A DNA stretch of 64,000 nt, taken from Cranoglanis bouderius. Taxonomy: Eukaryota; Chordata; Actinopteri; Siluriformes; Cranoglanididae. This document shows positions 23,122 to 35,250 of the stretch, one piece after another; the first letter of the stretch is position 1; the number at the start of each line of letters is the position of its first letter. The stretch is from assembly GCA_023630585.1 (NCBI GenBank), contig CM042547.1, forward strand, positions 2,302,450 through 2,366,449. The letters are read 5' to 3'. A program made the position numbers and the translations under genes. A model generated the notes under the pieces. It was not told the origin of the DNA, made no database searches, and was given only the letters and a program-made list of their open reading frames with translations.

Positions 23122-23713
23122 AGCAGGGGTGTCCAATCTTATCCAGAAAGGGCCAGCTAACAAAAATCTGTTCTAAGAACGTTTTGCCAACGTTCTCATT
23201 AAGTTATGAAAACGTTATTCTGTGCAAATGTTTTAAGAACATTTTTTTTTCTTGGTTATTTTTATTTTTTTTGTTCCTTATACATGTGTCTTGTGACTTC
23301 ATGTAGTGAATTCTCTTAAGGCCGTAATGATCAAACAACCAAATAGTAACCTTTGTATAACGTTAGACGAAATTCCAACTAAAACATTCCAGGAAAAAAA
23401 AAAAAAAAAACGTTCCACGAATGATGTATAAATAACATTTTTGTGCTAACGTTTTGAGAACGTATTTAAAGACAAGATAACTTTGAACGAACATTCTATT
23501 AACATTACTGGAAGAATGTTTGTTCATAACTTTGATAGAACCTTGTGAGAACGTTCCCTGTTTTCATTCCAATCAAGCAGGAGCCACAGCTGATTCCACC
23601 TGTTCAATCAGTTGAGCTTGGCTTTCAGTAGACACAGGTGTTGTTCCTGCTTGGTTGGAATGAAAACCTGAATCCACACCGGTCCTCTCTGGATAAGACT
23701 GGACACCCCTGCT
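23122..23713. mobile_element. MITE-like element, family P
   Basis: Its ends are inverted: AGCAGGGGTGTCCAATCTTA at the left, and the complement with GACTGGACACCCCTGCT at the right; the match continues through TCCAGA(A/G)AGG(G/A)CC. The flanks share GTAG, a possible short target duplication. The interior has many AACGTT words and an A-rich run. No open frame. The superfamily is not certain. Confidence 0.7.
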
Positions 23714-23893
23714 GTAGTGTGTCAATAAAATGACTGACAGGAGGCACAGCCAAACACAAACAAGTATACCGGACCGGAAGTCAGTTTTCTACACGGGTTT
23801 TCTCGGCCACTTAGTACAGGACATGGCTTAAACCGAACATTTTATCAGGTTCTAAATATCTTCCATGTTTCTTACAAGTACGAAGGAAAAAAA

Positions 23894-23961
<68 letters not shown>

Positions 23962-24209
23962 TCGACTATTGCAGCTTTAAAAATGAAGCACTTACCAAAA
24001 GTCTTTAATTCCAGTTTGCGTAAACAGCTTACAGTGAATATTCCCACTTTCTAATGTGTGAAGTATGAGGCTTCGAGTTGGAAAATTCCGAGTTCCCAGT
24101 TGTCGTGAACGCAATATAAAAACATAAACAGCGTTGCCTGGACGTTTTCGCCTTTTAGTTGTTTGTCCCTTTTCAGCTTCCGTAACTAGTGTACCACTAG
24201 CGGGTAAAG
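23714..24209. other. repeat-derived upstream DNA of anapc4
   Basis: It contains a piece (23750-23830, GAAGTCAGTTTTCTACACGG) that matches 39360-39400, a (TA)n array at 23898-23957 and a stretch 24050-24120 similar to 22905-22960. Confidence 0.5.
23898..23957. repeat. (TA)n microsatellite
   Basis: About 30 TA units inside a repeat fragment upstream of anapc4. It is prone to cruciform formation and length change. Confidence 0.95.
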
Positions 24210-24494
24210 GAGAATTCTGATTGGTCAGCGGCCATCGTGCGCACTGTTTCAAGGAAGTCTCACGATAAAGAGGCAATTGTTCCACATAACAGAAGAACAA
24301 AGTGTGAGAACAGCAGTTGAAATGATTTAGTTTATGAATGAGTAATCTCTCGTGTTGATGTGCTGTGAGTGTTCGGTGACAGCGGTGTGTCTCTGACTGC
24401 CACACTGTTAAACACGGCTAATATAGCTAGCAAGGAGCTACAGATATATTCGTAAGGAAAGTTTGTGAGTTTGGTTCCGTCCAAAGTGTTCAGG
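24210..24494 (+). promoter_or_regulatory. anapc4 promoter and 5' UTR region
   Basis: Just upstream of the anapc4 ATG there is an inverted CCAAT box (CTGATTGG, 24217-24224), a good NF-Y-type site typical of cell-cycle genes. A GCGGCCATC motif (24228-24236) resembling a reversed YY1 site follows within a few bases. No TATA box is evident. The transcription start is not defined by sequence. The ATG at 24495 is preceded by an in-frame open stretch (from 24465), but no ATG lies in it. Confidence 0.5.
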
Positions 24495-25426
24495 ATGCGA
24501 GCTTTCAGACAAGTTGGAGAGAAGCAGCTCCCCAACCCTGTCCTCTACATGGCCTGGTCTCCAAAGAGGGATCTTATAGCTCTGGCTAACACTGCCGGCG
24601 AGGTGAGCAAACCACACACACACACACACACACACACTTTCACTTTTTATTCTGTTATAAATAATATATTCTTCTTATATCATTATATTACAACCTCCTA
24701 AAAGTATGTGGACACCTGACCATCACGCCCATATGTGCTTCTTCCCCCAAACTGTTGCTACAACGTTGAAAGCACACAATTATATATGATGACTTTGTGT
24801 ACTGTAGCTTTATAATTTCCCTTCACTGGAACTAAGAGGCCCAAACCTGTTCCAGCATGACAATGTCCCTGTGCACAAAGTGAGCTCCATGAAGACATGT
24901 GGTGTGTTAAGGTTGGAGTAGAAGAACTGGAGTGTCCTGCACAGAGCCCTGACCTCAACCCCACTGAACACTTTTAGGATGAACTGGAACACCGACTGCA
25001 CCCCAGACCTCCTCACACAACATCAGTGTCTGATCTCAGTAATGCTCTTGTAGCTGAATGAACACAAATCCCCACAGCCACGCCCCAAAATCTAGTGGAA
25101 AGCCTTCCCAGAAGAGTGGATGTTATTTATAACAAAAGGGGGGGGAAATCTAGAATGTGATATTCAACAAGCACATATGAGTGTGATGGTCTAGTGTCCA
25201 GAAACTTTTGTCCATATAGTGTGCCATATCAGCTTGTAGTACATGCAAATATCAGGGTTTCTTTTAGAAATCTGTTAAGACTGGAAAACGATGGAATGTC
25301 AAGACACTAAGTATTTAAATCTACAGAAATATCATACCGTGATTCTTTAAGGTGTTTCTAGGATAAATGATATTTATCATGTGGTATATGTAGGTTTGCT
25401 CTCAAACTTCCCACAGTGCTGTAATT

Positions 25427-25462
<36 letters not shown>

Positions 25463-28400
25463 GAGAGAGATAGTTAAAGAACTGTTCGATGGCCTATATA
25501 ATGTTTTTTATTTTTTTAATTAATTATTTAAAAAAGTAAAATTTGAAATATTTAACACTGAAAGGGGGGGATGAAAACACTGAAAGGGGGGGATGAAAAC
25601 ACTGAAAGGGGGGGATGAAAACACTGAAAGGGGGGGATGAAAACACTGAAAGCATTCATTTTCATTTTAAAGCAAAGATTTTAACATGAAATTTGCTGCT
25701 TTGACATTTTATAAATAGATGTATGTATATACAGTACTGTGCAAATGTTTTAGACACATGCAAAGAAATGCCTTAGAGCAAAGATGCCTTCAAAATAATG
25801 AAATTAAATGTTTCTACATTAAATAAATAAATAAATAAATACCGTAAACAGTAGTAAATTAATTTTGAAAGTCAATATTTGGTGTGCCAAAAAAATAAAA
25901 ACAGTAGTCTCCGGTACAATGTGTGCAGTTTTATAAGGAAATGAGCTGGTAAGTTTTATTGAGCATCTTGCAGAACCAGACACAGTTCTTCTGGACACTT
26001 TGACTTTGGCACTCGCTTCTTATTTTTGCAGCAAAACCCAGAAAATCTTACTGTCTGTAATTGACCTCTCATTAGTTTTTACTTTGCAACTCTTTTTAAT
26101 CCTCGATTTCAGCTTCTGCTGCACCGGCTTGCTAATTTTCAGCGTGTTTGGAGTTTAGCGCCCAACGAAAACACAGGAAAAGAGATCACTTCCTTGGCCT
26201 GGAGGCCTGATGGCAAAAGTAAGCTTATTATGGTTCTTCATTTCAAATCTTTCTTTCAGGATGTAGAATGTTTTCATGTTGGCAAAGCCTGTTACACATG
26301 TGGTAAAGTGTTGATCCGATGCATCGGTGCATCAGTGTCAGGGCAGATAGTTGTTTGAGGCTGGATTTGACGTATCTGAGTTCCTGACATATTGCATGCT
26401 TGCGGTGCTAACTGACACAACTCAGATCTTGGACTGGTCCTAGAATAGACCTAACAGGCTGTTATTGTGCCTCAGATGTTTTCTATCCTTTTACAGTTTG
26501 GTTGTAAACGTGTGTCAGTCTCACATCAGTAACCTGGATGCACATGCTGCAATCTGTTGTGCTCACACCTCCTGAAAAAACCCACCTCTGACACGGAGTG
26601 GTTATTCGTGTCGGAATTCCTATAATTCCTATAGTTTTTATTTATATTGAAGCATAAAAAAAGTTATCCAGCACCTATCACCCATGTGAAAAACTAATTG
26701 CCTCCTTAAACTTAAAATCTGGTTGTGTCACCTTTAACAGCAATAACTGCAACCAAATGCTTCCAATAACTGGAGATTAGTCTTTCACTTACTTCTAGGA
26801 CTAGGACTTACTCCTATGCTTTGGATCATTGTCTTGCTGTATAATCCAGTTGCGCTTGAGTTTCAACTTACGGACTGAAGACCAGACATTCTCCTTTAGG
26901 ATTTTCTGATAGAGAGCAGAATTCATGTTTCCCTCAATTACTGCAAGTTGCCCAGGCCCTGAATCAGCAAAGCATCCCCACACCATCACACTTCCACCAC
27001 CATGCTTGACTGTAGGTATGATGTTCTTTTTGTGGAATTCTGTGTTTGGTTTATGCCAGATGTAATGGATCCCGTCTTCCAAACAGTTCCACTTTTGACT
27101 CATCAATCCACAGAACATTCTCCCAAAAGGTTTGAGGATCATCAAGGTGTGTTTTGGTAAAATTCAGACGAGTCTTAATGATGTTCTGGGTTTGCAGTGG
27201 TTTTGGCCTCGCCACTCTTCCATGGATGCAATTTTTGCCCAGTGTCTTTCTGATAGTGGAGTCATGAACAGTGACCTTTATTGACACAAGAGAGGCCTGT
27301 AGGTCCTTTGATGTTGTCCTTGGCTCTTTTGTGACTTCCTGGATGAGCAGTTGCTGTGCTCTTGGAGGAATTTTGGAAGGTCGGCCACTTCTGGGAAGGT
27401 TCACTACTGTGCTGAGTTTTTCTATTTGGAGATAATGGCTTTCACTGTGGTCTCAGAGCCGTTGAAATTGCTTTGTAACCCTTCCCAGACTGATATATTC
27501 CTATCACATTATTCCTCATCATTTCTGGAATTTCTTTCAACTTTGGCATAGTGTGTTACTGGGTAAGACCTTTTAACCAACTTCATGCTGTTGAAAAAGT
27601 TCTGTTTAAGTGTTGATTTGATTGAACAGGGTTTGCAGTAACCAGGGCTGGTTGCATCTAGTCCAGCTGAACCCCATTATGAATGCAGTTTAATAGATTT
27701 GGAGAATTAGTAACTACGGGGGCAAATACATTTTCACACAGGCCCAGTTGGTATTGGATAACTTTTTGCTTCAATAAGTAACATTATCATTTAAAAACTG
27801 TATTTTGTTTTTTCCTCAGGTTGCCTTTGTTTTATCTTAGATTTTGTTTTAATTTCTGAAACTATTTAGTATGAGATATACACAAAAACAGAAGAAATCA
27901 GCAAGTACCTTTTCACAGCACTGTACTTTATGTAACATAGTTCTGTTCATTTCAGCCCAAATTTACGAATGTGATAAAAACCATTGTGAACGATACATTT
28001 TACGAGCGAAGATGAACAAGACGGTCGGTCAACATTATATGTCGGTACACGTCATCTCTCTCTCTTTTTTTATTTTTTTAATCGCAGAAATAATTCATGT
28101 AGATCTTATTAATATGTTTGTCAAATTCGGAGACTAGGCCAACAAATATGATCTTGTTCTCTCTGAGTACAACAGAGAATTGCAGTAACAGAGCACTGAT
28201 ATGGATATAATATTTAAAATCCAAATTAAAAAGTGCCACTGTAATATGGGTCTGGTGTTGTTGACAGTCTTGGCGTTCAGTGTGGGCGACACCAAGCAGG
28301 TTGTGCTGTGTGATGCCGAGAAGGCGGAGATCCTCCACCTGTTTCCTGTCGACTGCCCTGTGTCCTGCATGCACTGGATGGAAGTGCAGAGTGACAGCAA

Positions 28401-31400
28401 GTGTGTCCTATCTGTGATTCATAATAATGTGTCTATTTGTGAGTGATTTCTTTTGAATAGATTTACTCTTAATTTCACTTGTTTTAAAGCCCGTTGTCAT
28501 CATCCAGCGATTCGGAGGACGAGTCCAACCGTTTCCTACCCAAGCTACCAACGCTACCCAAGAGGTCAGTTTGGACGTCAGCTGTGTTCTGCGTTAAAGC
28601 GCATGCTGTCTGTGCTCTGACGAATAAGCGTTCTCAAGTGTTTTACGCTCTGTGTTTTCAGCTACAGCTCATCGTCGAAGATATTTAGGTGGGTGGATGG
28701 AATATGACATTAGAACTGACATCACTTCTGTTGTGTAGGTAAGGAGTAAATTACAATGGGGCACGCAGTCATAGGAAAATAATCAGCGTTGGTGGACGGG
28801 GTCACGTGTCACCACCCAGGAGTTGCTCATTTCCTCTAACAACACGTAAAAGAACCAGTACTTTTTATTATCCATTTATAGTTACCTTTTAAAGCTAGTT
28901 AGTTCGTGTTATCACTTTTGAGAAAGACATTGTTTTGAGACCACCCCTAGTCCAGTCGTGGCTGAGGAAAAGACGCAAACTATCTTCAACCATGAGTCTG
29001 GCTCTATACTCGTTCTTCGGTTTCACCAGCACTGGAAAAACAGCCTCATAGAGATGGGTCGATGCGAATGGGAGAGATTTTTTTTCTATGCCGTCACGGC
29101 GTGCACGGATATCCAAACACACATCAGTGGCTTTTCTGCGAACCTCTGAGTTTTCCCGTGACCCCCAGGTTAAGAACCGCTGACTTACAGTATATTGTAG
29201 CAGTTTCTCCTCTTATTATTGGTTAAATGTTTCTCTGTGTTAAATAACAAATTTCTTTATATCTGTTTATCGTTAAGGTTAAATTATGTCAGCATCCACC
29301 ATTAGCTGGTACTATAGGATCAATGGCATTTTCAAATAAAAAAACAACAAGCCTTTCTGACCAATCAGATTCAAGTATTCAACCGCGCTGGCGTACATGT
29401 GCTGTATGTCCTCATGCGCCATGCTTTCTTTTGCAGTGAAGAGAAATCTGATGAAGTCACTAACCTGCTTGGAGACGTCAGGTCAGTGGTGTGATTTTAT
29501 TTCCTGCTTTTTGGTAACCTTGACTCTTAAATTTTTTTTTTCCCTCAACGATGCGTGCTTGTGTGTGTTACAGGTTCAATATCCTGGTCGTAGGCGGGTC
29601 GTCTGGGTTTGTGGAACTTTATGCGTACGGCCTGTATAAGATTGCCACGCTAAAAGGGGTGCGACTTCGTCTCTTCTTCTCTCTGCTCCTCTCTGTCTTC
29701 GTTTCCATCACCTCATTCACTTTTGTCTTCTTAAATCTACAGTACCGTAGATGAAAACACTAATAATTCTGGTCTGTCTCTCTCAGATCAGCGGAACTTG
29801 CCGTAGTCTCTGTCTGTCCGGTGACCTCAAATCTCTCTCGGTCATAACGGAAATAAGTTGCACAAACAGGAGCTCTGAGATCCAGTACATCCAGGTGAGT
29901 GAAAACGCCATCGGGACCTGGTCTTCATAACCTTCCGTTTCTTTCCCTTCAGTACCGGCATTTGTTTGTTTTTAATATAGATAAGAAGACGGAGCATTGT
30001 CCTACAGATTCGTAGATATCGGATATTTCAATATGTTTCTAAATTAAAAATATAATTAGATGTGTTGGGCAGTATGTCAAAAATATCATATTGCAAGTCT
30101 CAAAGGCTTTCTACGATACACAGTATGCATCACGATATATACAGTGGGGTCCAAAAGTCTGAGGCATTAGTCAAAATGCTTCTATTTTGCATTCTTTTCT
30201 AATTTAATACAACAATTTTCATTACAAATTCTATTATTGACAACAGCAACTAGAATCTTTGATTCAAAGATGTTCGATCTTTGAGTTTCTTAGTATTTAG
30301 TACGTCCCCTTTTTGCTTTAATGACCATGTGCACTCGAGCTGACATGGCAAGTTTGTGCAAAACCTGATGATCCATTTTAGATCAAATCCATCGGAGTGT
30401 CGTCTGATCACACGCTTCAATAAAAGAGATTAGACGGGGAAAATCTGACCTTTTGTACAAAGTTTTGTCACAAAGTTAACATGGTCAGTAGAAATTGTGC
30501 AGAGGCTTGAATATTAAATATTCGAGATATTTAGAACATTTACTTCCTTTGTTTTTAAATATTTCAAAATTCGAAACCCTTCGAAAGTGGTCTCAGACTT
30601 TTGGACCCCACAGTAGGTTTGATAACAAACCACCTCTTTGATTTGATACCTCGGTTTGACATACTTTATTTAATGTCTACACAAATAAATGCATTTTTAT
30701 ATTTTTTATATGCATATTCATATTCATAAAAAATATTTAATAATAAATGTCAAGTATTTATTTAATGTTCTAAAAAATATTTAACACTGAAAACGAAAAA
30801 AACAAAACCAAAGTAAATTATTTTAACATTTTACAAGTCAGACAAGTGATGTAATTTATGATATTGACATTATATATAGTCAAACCACAGCCGTTGAATT
30901 CTCAAATCTGATTGGTCTGAAGGTGTGAAATTATTTTCGTACTGTAGTTCCGGCTGCAAGGTTTATATTAATGCACTCGTTGGAGTACTATAGAAACAAT
31001 AACGTAACAGCTCACACACACGGACTCGTACAGCCGACACTCTACATAATCTATGGTTATTAAGAAACGGATCTATAAAAATGAAAAACATGTTAAATAA
31101 AGTTAGTCAGTCATTCATTTATTCATTCCTTACTTACTTATCACCCAGCCCTAATGTGTAGTCTTTTTAAAAATTGAATTGAGTGTGTTCGTCCAGTTCA
31201 GCCAGCAGAGATGTGGATTTGTCTAGACTGTATTGTGGGTGATGGATGATGACTGTGATTAAGTGGTGGTCAGGTGCTTGCATTAAGATTATCTGAAGAT
31301 GCTCCATTTTCCTTATTTAGTTGGACACAGGACTGCTGTCCTCATGTCTCCCAGAGCTAACAAGGATGGCCCGCAAATTCACACACATCTCCACCCTGAT

Positions 31401-34362
31401 ACAGGTTTGGATGTCAACATTACACTATACAGTGGTGCTGGAACGTTTGTGAACCCTGTAGAATTTTTATATGTATACACACACACACAGTGGGGGGGAA
31501 AAAAGTATTTGATCCCCTGCTGATTTTGTACGTTTGCCCACTGACAAAGAAATGATCAGTCTATAATTTTAATGATAGGTGTATTTTAACAGTTAGAGAC
31601 AGAATAACAACAAAAAAATCCAGAAAAACACATTTCAAAAAAGTTATAAATTGATTTGCATTTTAATGAGGAAAATAAGTATTTGACCCCTTTGACTTAG
31701 TACTTGGTGGCAAAACCCTTGTTGGCAATCACAGAGGTCAGATGTTTCTTGTAGTTGGCCACCAGGTTTGCACACATCTCAGGAGGGATTTTGTCCCACT
31801 CCTCTTTGCAGATCCTCTCCAAGTCATTAAGGTCATTTTCAATGCCCTGGCTGAGGGAAGGAGGTTCTCACCCAAGATTTGACGGTACATGGCCCCGTCC
31901 ATCGTCCCTTTGATGCGGTGCAGTTGTCCTGTCCCCTTAGCAGCAAAACACCCCCAAAGCATAATGTTCCCACCTCCATGTTTGATGGTGGAGATGGTGT
32001 TATGACTTGGGGTCATAAGCAGCATTCCTCCTCCTCCAAACACGGCGAGTTCAGTTGATGCCAAAGAGATCTGACCACACCTGACCACAACACTTTCACC
32101 CAGTTCTCCTCTGAATCATTCAGGCAAACTTCAAACGGGCCTGTACATGTGCTTTCTTGAGCAGGGGGACCTTGCAGGTGCTGCAGGATTTCAGTCCTTC
32201 ACGGCGTAGTGTGTTACCAATTGTTTTCTTGGTGACTATGGTCCCAGCTGCCTTGAGATCATTAACAAGATCCTCCCGTGTAGTTCTGGGCTGATTCCTC
32301 ACCGTTCTCATGATCATTGAAACTCCACGAGGTGAGATCTTGCATGGAGCCCCAGACCGAGGGAGACTGACAGTTTCTTCCATGTGCGAATAATCGCACC
32401 AACTGTTGTCACCTTCTCACCAAGCTGCTTGGCGATGGTCTTGTAGCCCATTCCAGCCTTGTGTAGGTCTACAATCTTGTCCCTGACATCCTTGGACAGC
32501 TCTTTGGTCTTGGCCATGGTGGAGAGTTTGGAATCTGATTGATTGATTGCTTCTGTGGACAGGTGTCTTTTATACAGGTAACAAACTGTAAATCAGCTCA
32601 TTACCTGTGTAAAAGACACCTGGGAGCCAGAAATCTTGCTGACTGATAGGGGATCAAATACTTATTTCCCTCATTAAAATGCAAATCAATTTATAACTTT
32701 TTTGAAATGCGTTTTTCTGGATTTTTTTGTTGTTATTCTGTCTCTCACTGTTAAAATACACCTACCATTAAAATTATAGACTGATCATTTCTTTGTCAGT
32801 GGGCAAACGTACAAAATCAGTAGGGGATCAAATACTTTTTTCCCCCACTGTATATATATATATATTAATTATTAGTTACTTAGATATCCTTTTCTCTCTG
32901 TCTTTATATGCATCTCTTGATCTCTTGCAGTACCTGCGTCTGTCTCTCACCTGTATGTGCGAGGCCTGGGAGGACATCCTCATGCAAATGGATCTCCGCC
33001 TCACCAAATTCGTCCAGGTCCAATAACACTGTCTTTATGGCTGGATTATAAATATTCATCCCTGACATTTTTTTAAAACTTTATCTTAAAAATATGGAGT
33101 ATTGATTGAGAAACCTCCTGCTACTGCTGTTTTGCAGGAAAAGAATACAAGTACTCAGGTTCAAGATGAGTTCTTGGAGCTGTTGTTATGGGGACATGCC
33201 AGGTATCGACACTGTAGATCAGACACCTAATCTGTCTAATCCGGTGGTATCAATGTGATTATATGTTGATTGTAAACATTACTGGATACCGTGGCAGTGT
33301 AATATTGTGTAGAGCTGATTAAGTAAGGAATAACAACAGAAGTGCAGTATTTTTGTACAACAGTCCGGTCTGGAGTGTGTTATCCCGCTTATACTACAGC
33401 GATTTGTCAGCGATTACAGTGTTTATTTTATTAATGAACGACTCGTCACACATTTTAACGGTTTATAGTTAGATTTAATGTTGTCGTATGACGTATTAGA
33501 ATGAGCGCATTAATATACATTTCTCCTTCACATTACAGCTGGAACTACTGTCCAAACCGTGCTGTTATACAAAAATAATGCACACCTTCAGACCAATCAG
33601 ATTCAAGAATTAAACCCAGCCGTGATATAAATTTTTATATCGCACAAGCATAAGTTAGATTCAGTCAACTAATCCTAGTACAGAACTGTTAACTAGAGTT
33701 GGTTAAATAACAGGTCACTAACTACAATACAATATTACAAAATTAAAAATGTATGTCTGTTGCAGACAGACACAGTAAGGACCAGCACTATTGCGTATAT
33801 AGTGTAAATATAGTGTAAATATAGTGTTATTAGCTTGCATTGCTTTTGCTGCCCAACAGGGGGCAATATGTGACAGATACACACAGCCACTGAAGTGCAT
33901 TTTGGGATTTTGTGTTTTTTTTTCTCAGCCCTGAATTGCAAGCTCTTCTCATGAATCAACTGACAGTTAAAGTAAGTCTGGAGCATTTTATGTTCTTTGC
34001 CACATCAGTCTCTTTTTTTTTTTTTTCTTCCTCTTCTTCTTTCTTTCTTTCACACAATGCATGAACTCAGGACTCTGAAAGAGTAAAGATTTGATCAGTA
34101 GTCTCTAAAACTCAATTGTTTCACTTATTAACCTTGTTTGTACATATTTTTGTGCCATTTTGCCACTGAAAGGGCTTGAAGATGTTGGGCCAGTCCATCG
34201 AGTCGTCCTACTCAAGCATCCAGAAACTGGTTATCAGTCACTTACAGAGGTATAATGCCTTGCAGTAACAGGAGAAACACTTAAGTAGCTTAACACAATG
34301 CTTGTGCTGGTGGTGGCACACCAATTTTATTTTGAGTTCTTCATGCATGCACCTAGGTTCAC

Positions 34363-34393
<31 letters not shown>

Positions 34394-35206
34394 GGTCACC
34401 TCCCAATTCCCAACCCACTAGACAGCTCTCCCATACACAGATACCAACATGCGTCCTCTGAGACACGCAAAACCAGCCAGCCAAATCTTTTCAAACTGCT
34501 GCTCGTGCCGCATCACAGGGCAGCGTAACACACACTGAGGAAATTGCTGTCGGCCCTCTTCCGCATACATGAGCTCACAGATGCCTGCAATTGGCATGTA
34601 TCACTATTATTGCCAGGACAGGGAGTAATACTGTTCCTTCCCACTCAGAAAGCATGGCCAATTTTGTTTTTTGTTTTACACTTAGATTTCGAACTCTGCT
34701 CTGTTCAGGAACATTATTATTATTATTATTTTTTTTTTTTTCATTTGTTAGTAAGAAGTTCCATTGATATTGTGTATTTATTGCCATATCTGTACTCCGT
34801 GGTGATTAACATATGAATTCTCCCTGTCAGTGGTTCAGAGGCTTTGCTGTATCATCTGAGTGAGGTGAAAGGCATGGCTTTGTGGAAGCAAAAGTTTCAG
34901 CCTCTTGGTCTGGACCCTGCAGCTATAGAGGGTAAAGGATACAAGGATACAGCAATGTATCAACACATCTGATGTGAAAATGGCATAGAAAACAAGGAAT
35001 AATTTGTACTGTGCTTTAAAAGACAGCATTGTATACTTTTGTGTCTCTTCTAGATGCCATCACATCAGTAGGCTCCTTCACACTAAAGGCTAGCGAACTC
35101 TTACAGTAAGTCTCTGCACATGGCCACCACATGTTCCTCTGCTGTGCTGTGCATGAAAACGTGCTTGTAAACGTGTCATAAACTGTTCATATTTGAGCGA
35201 TCCATT

Positions 35207-35250
<44 letters not shown>

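Noticed and set aside
24465..24494. Upstream in-frame extension of anapc4
   Set aside because: It has no ATG (begins at GTG); the ATG at 24495 starts directly before the conserved VGEKQLP block.
25554..25652. Possible CRISPR-like array
   Set aside because: Units are head-to-tail with no unique spacers; it is a minisatellite in an intron of a vertebrate gene.
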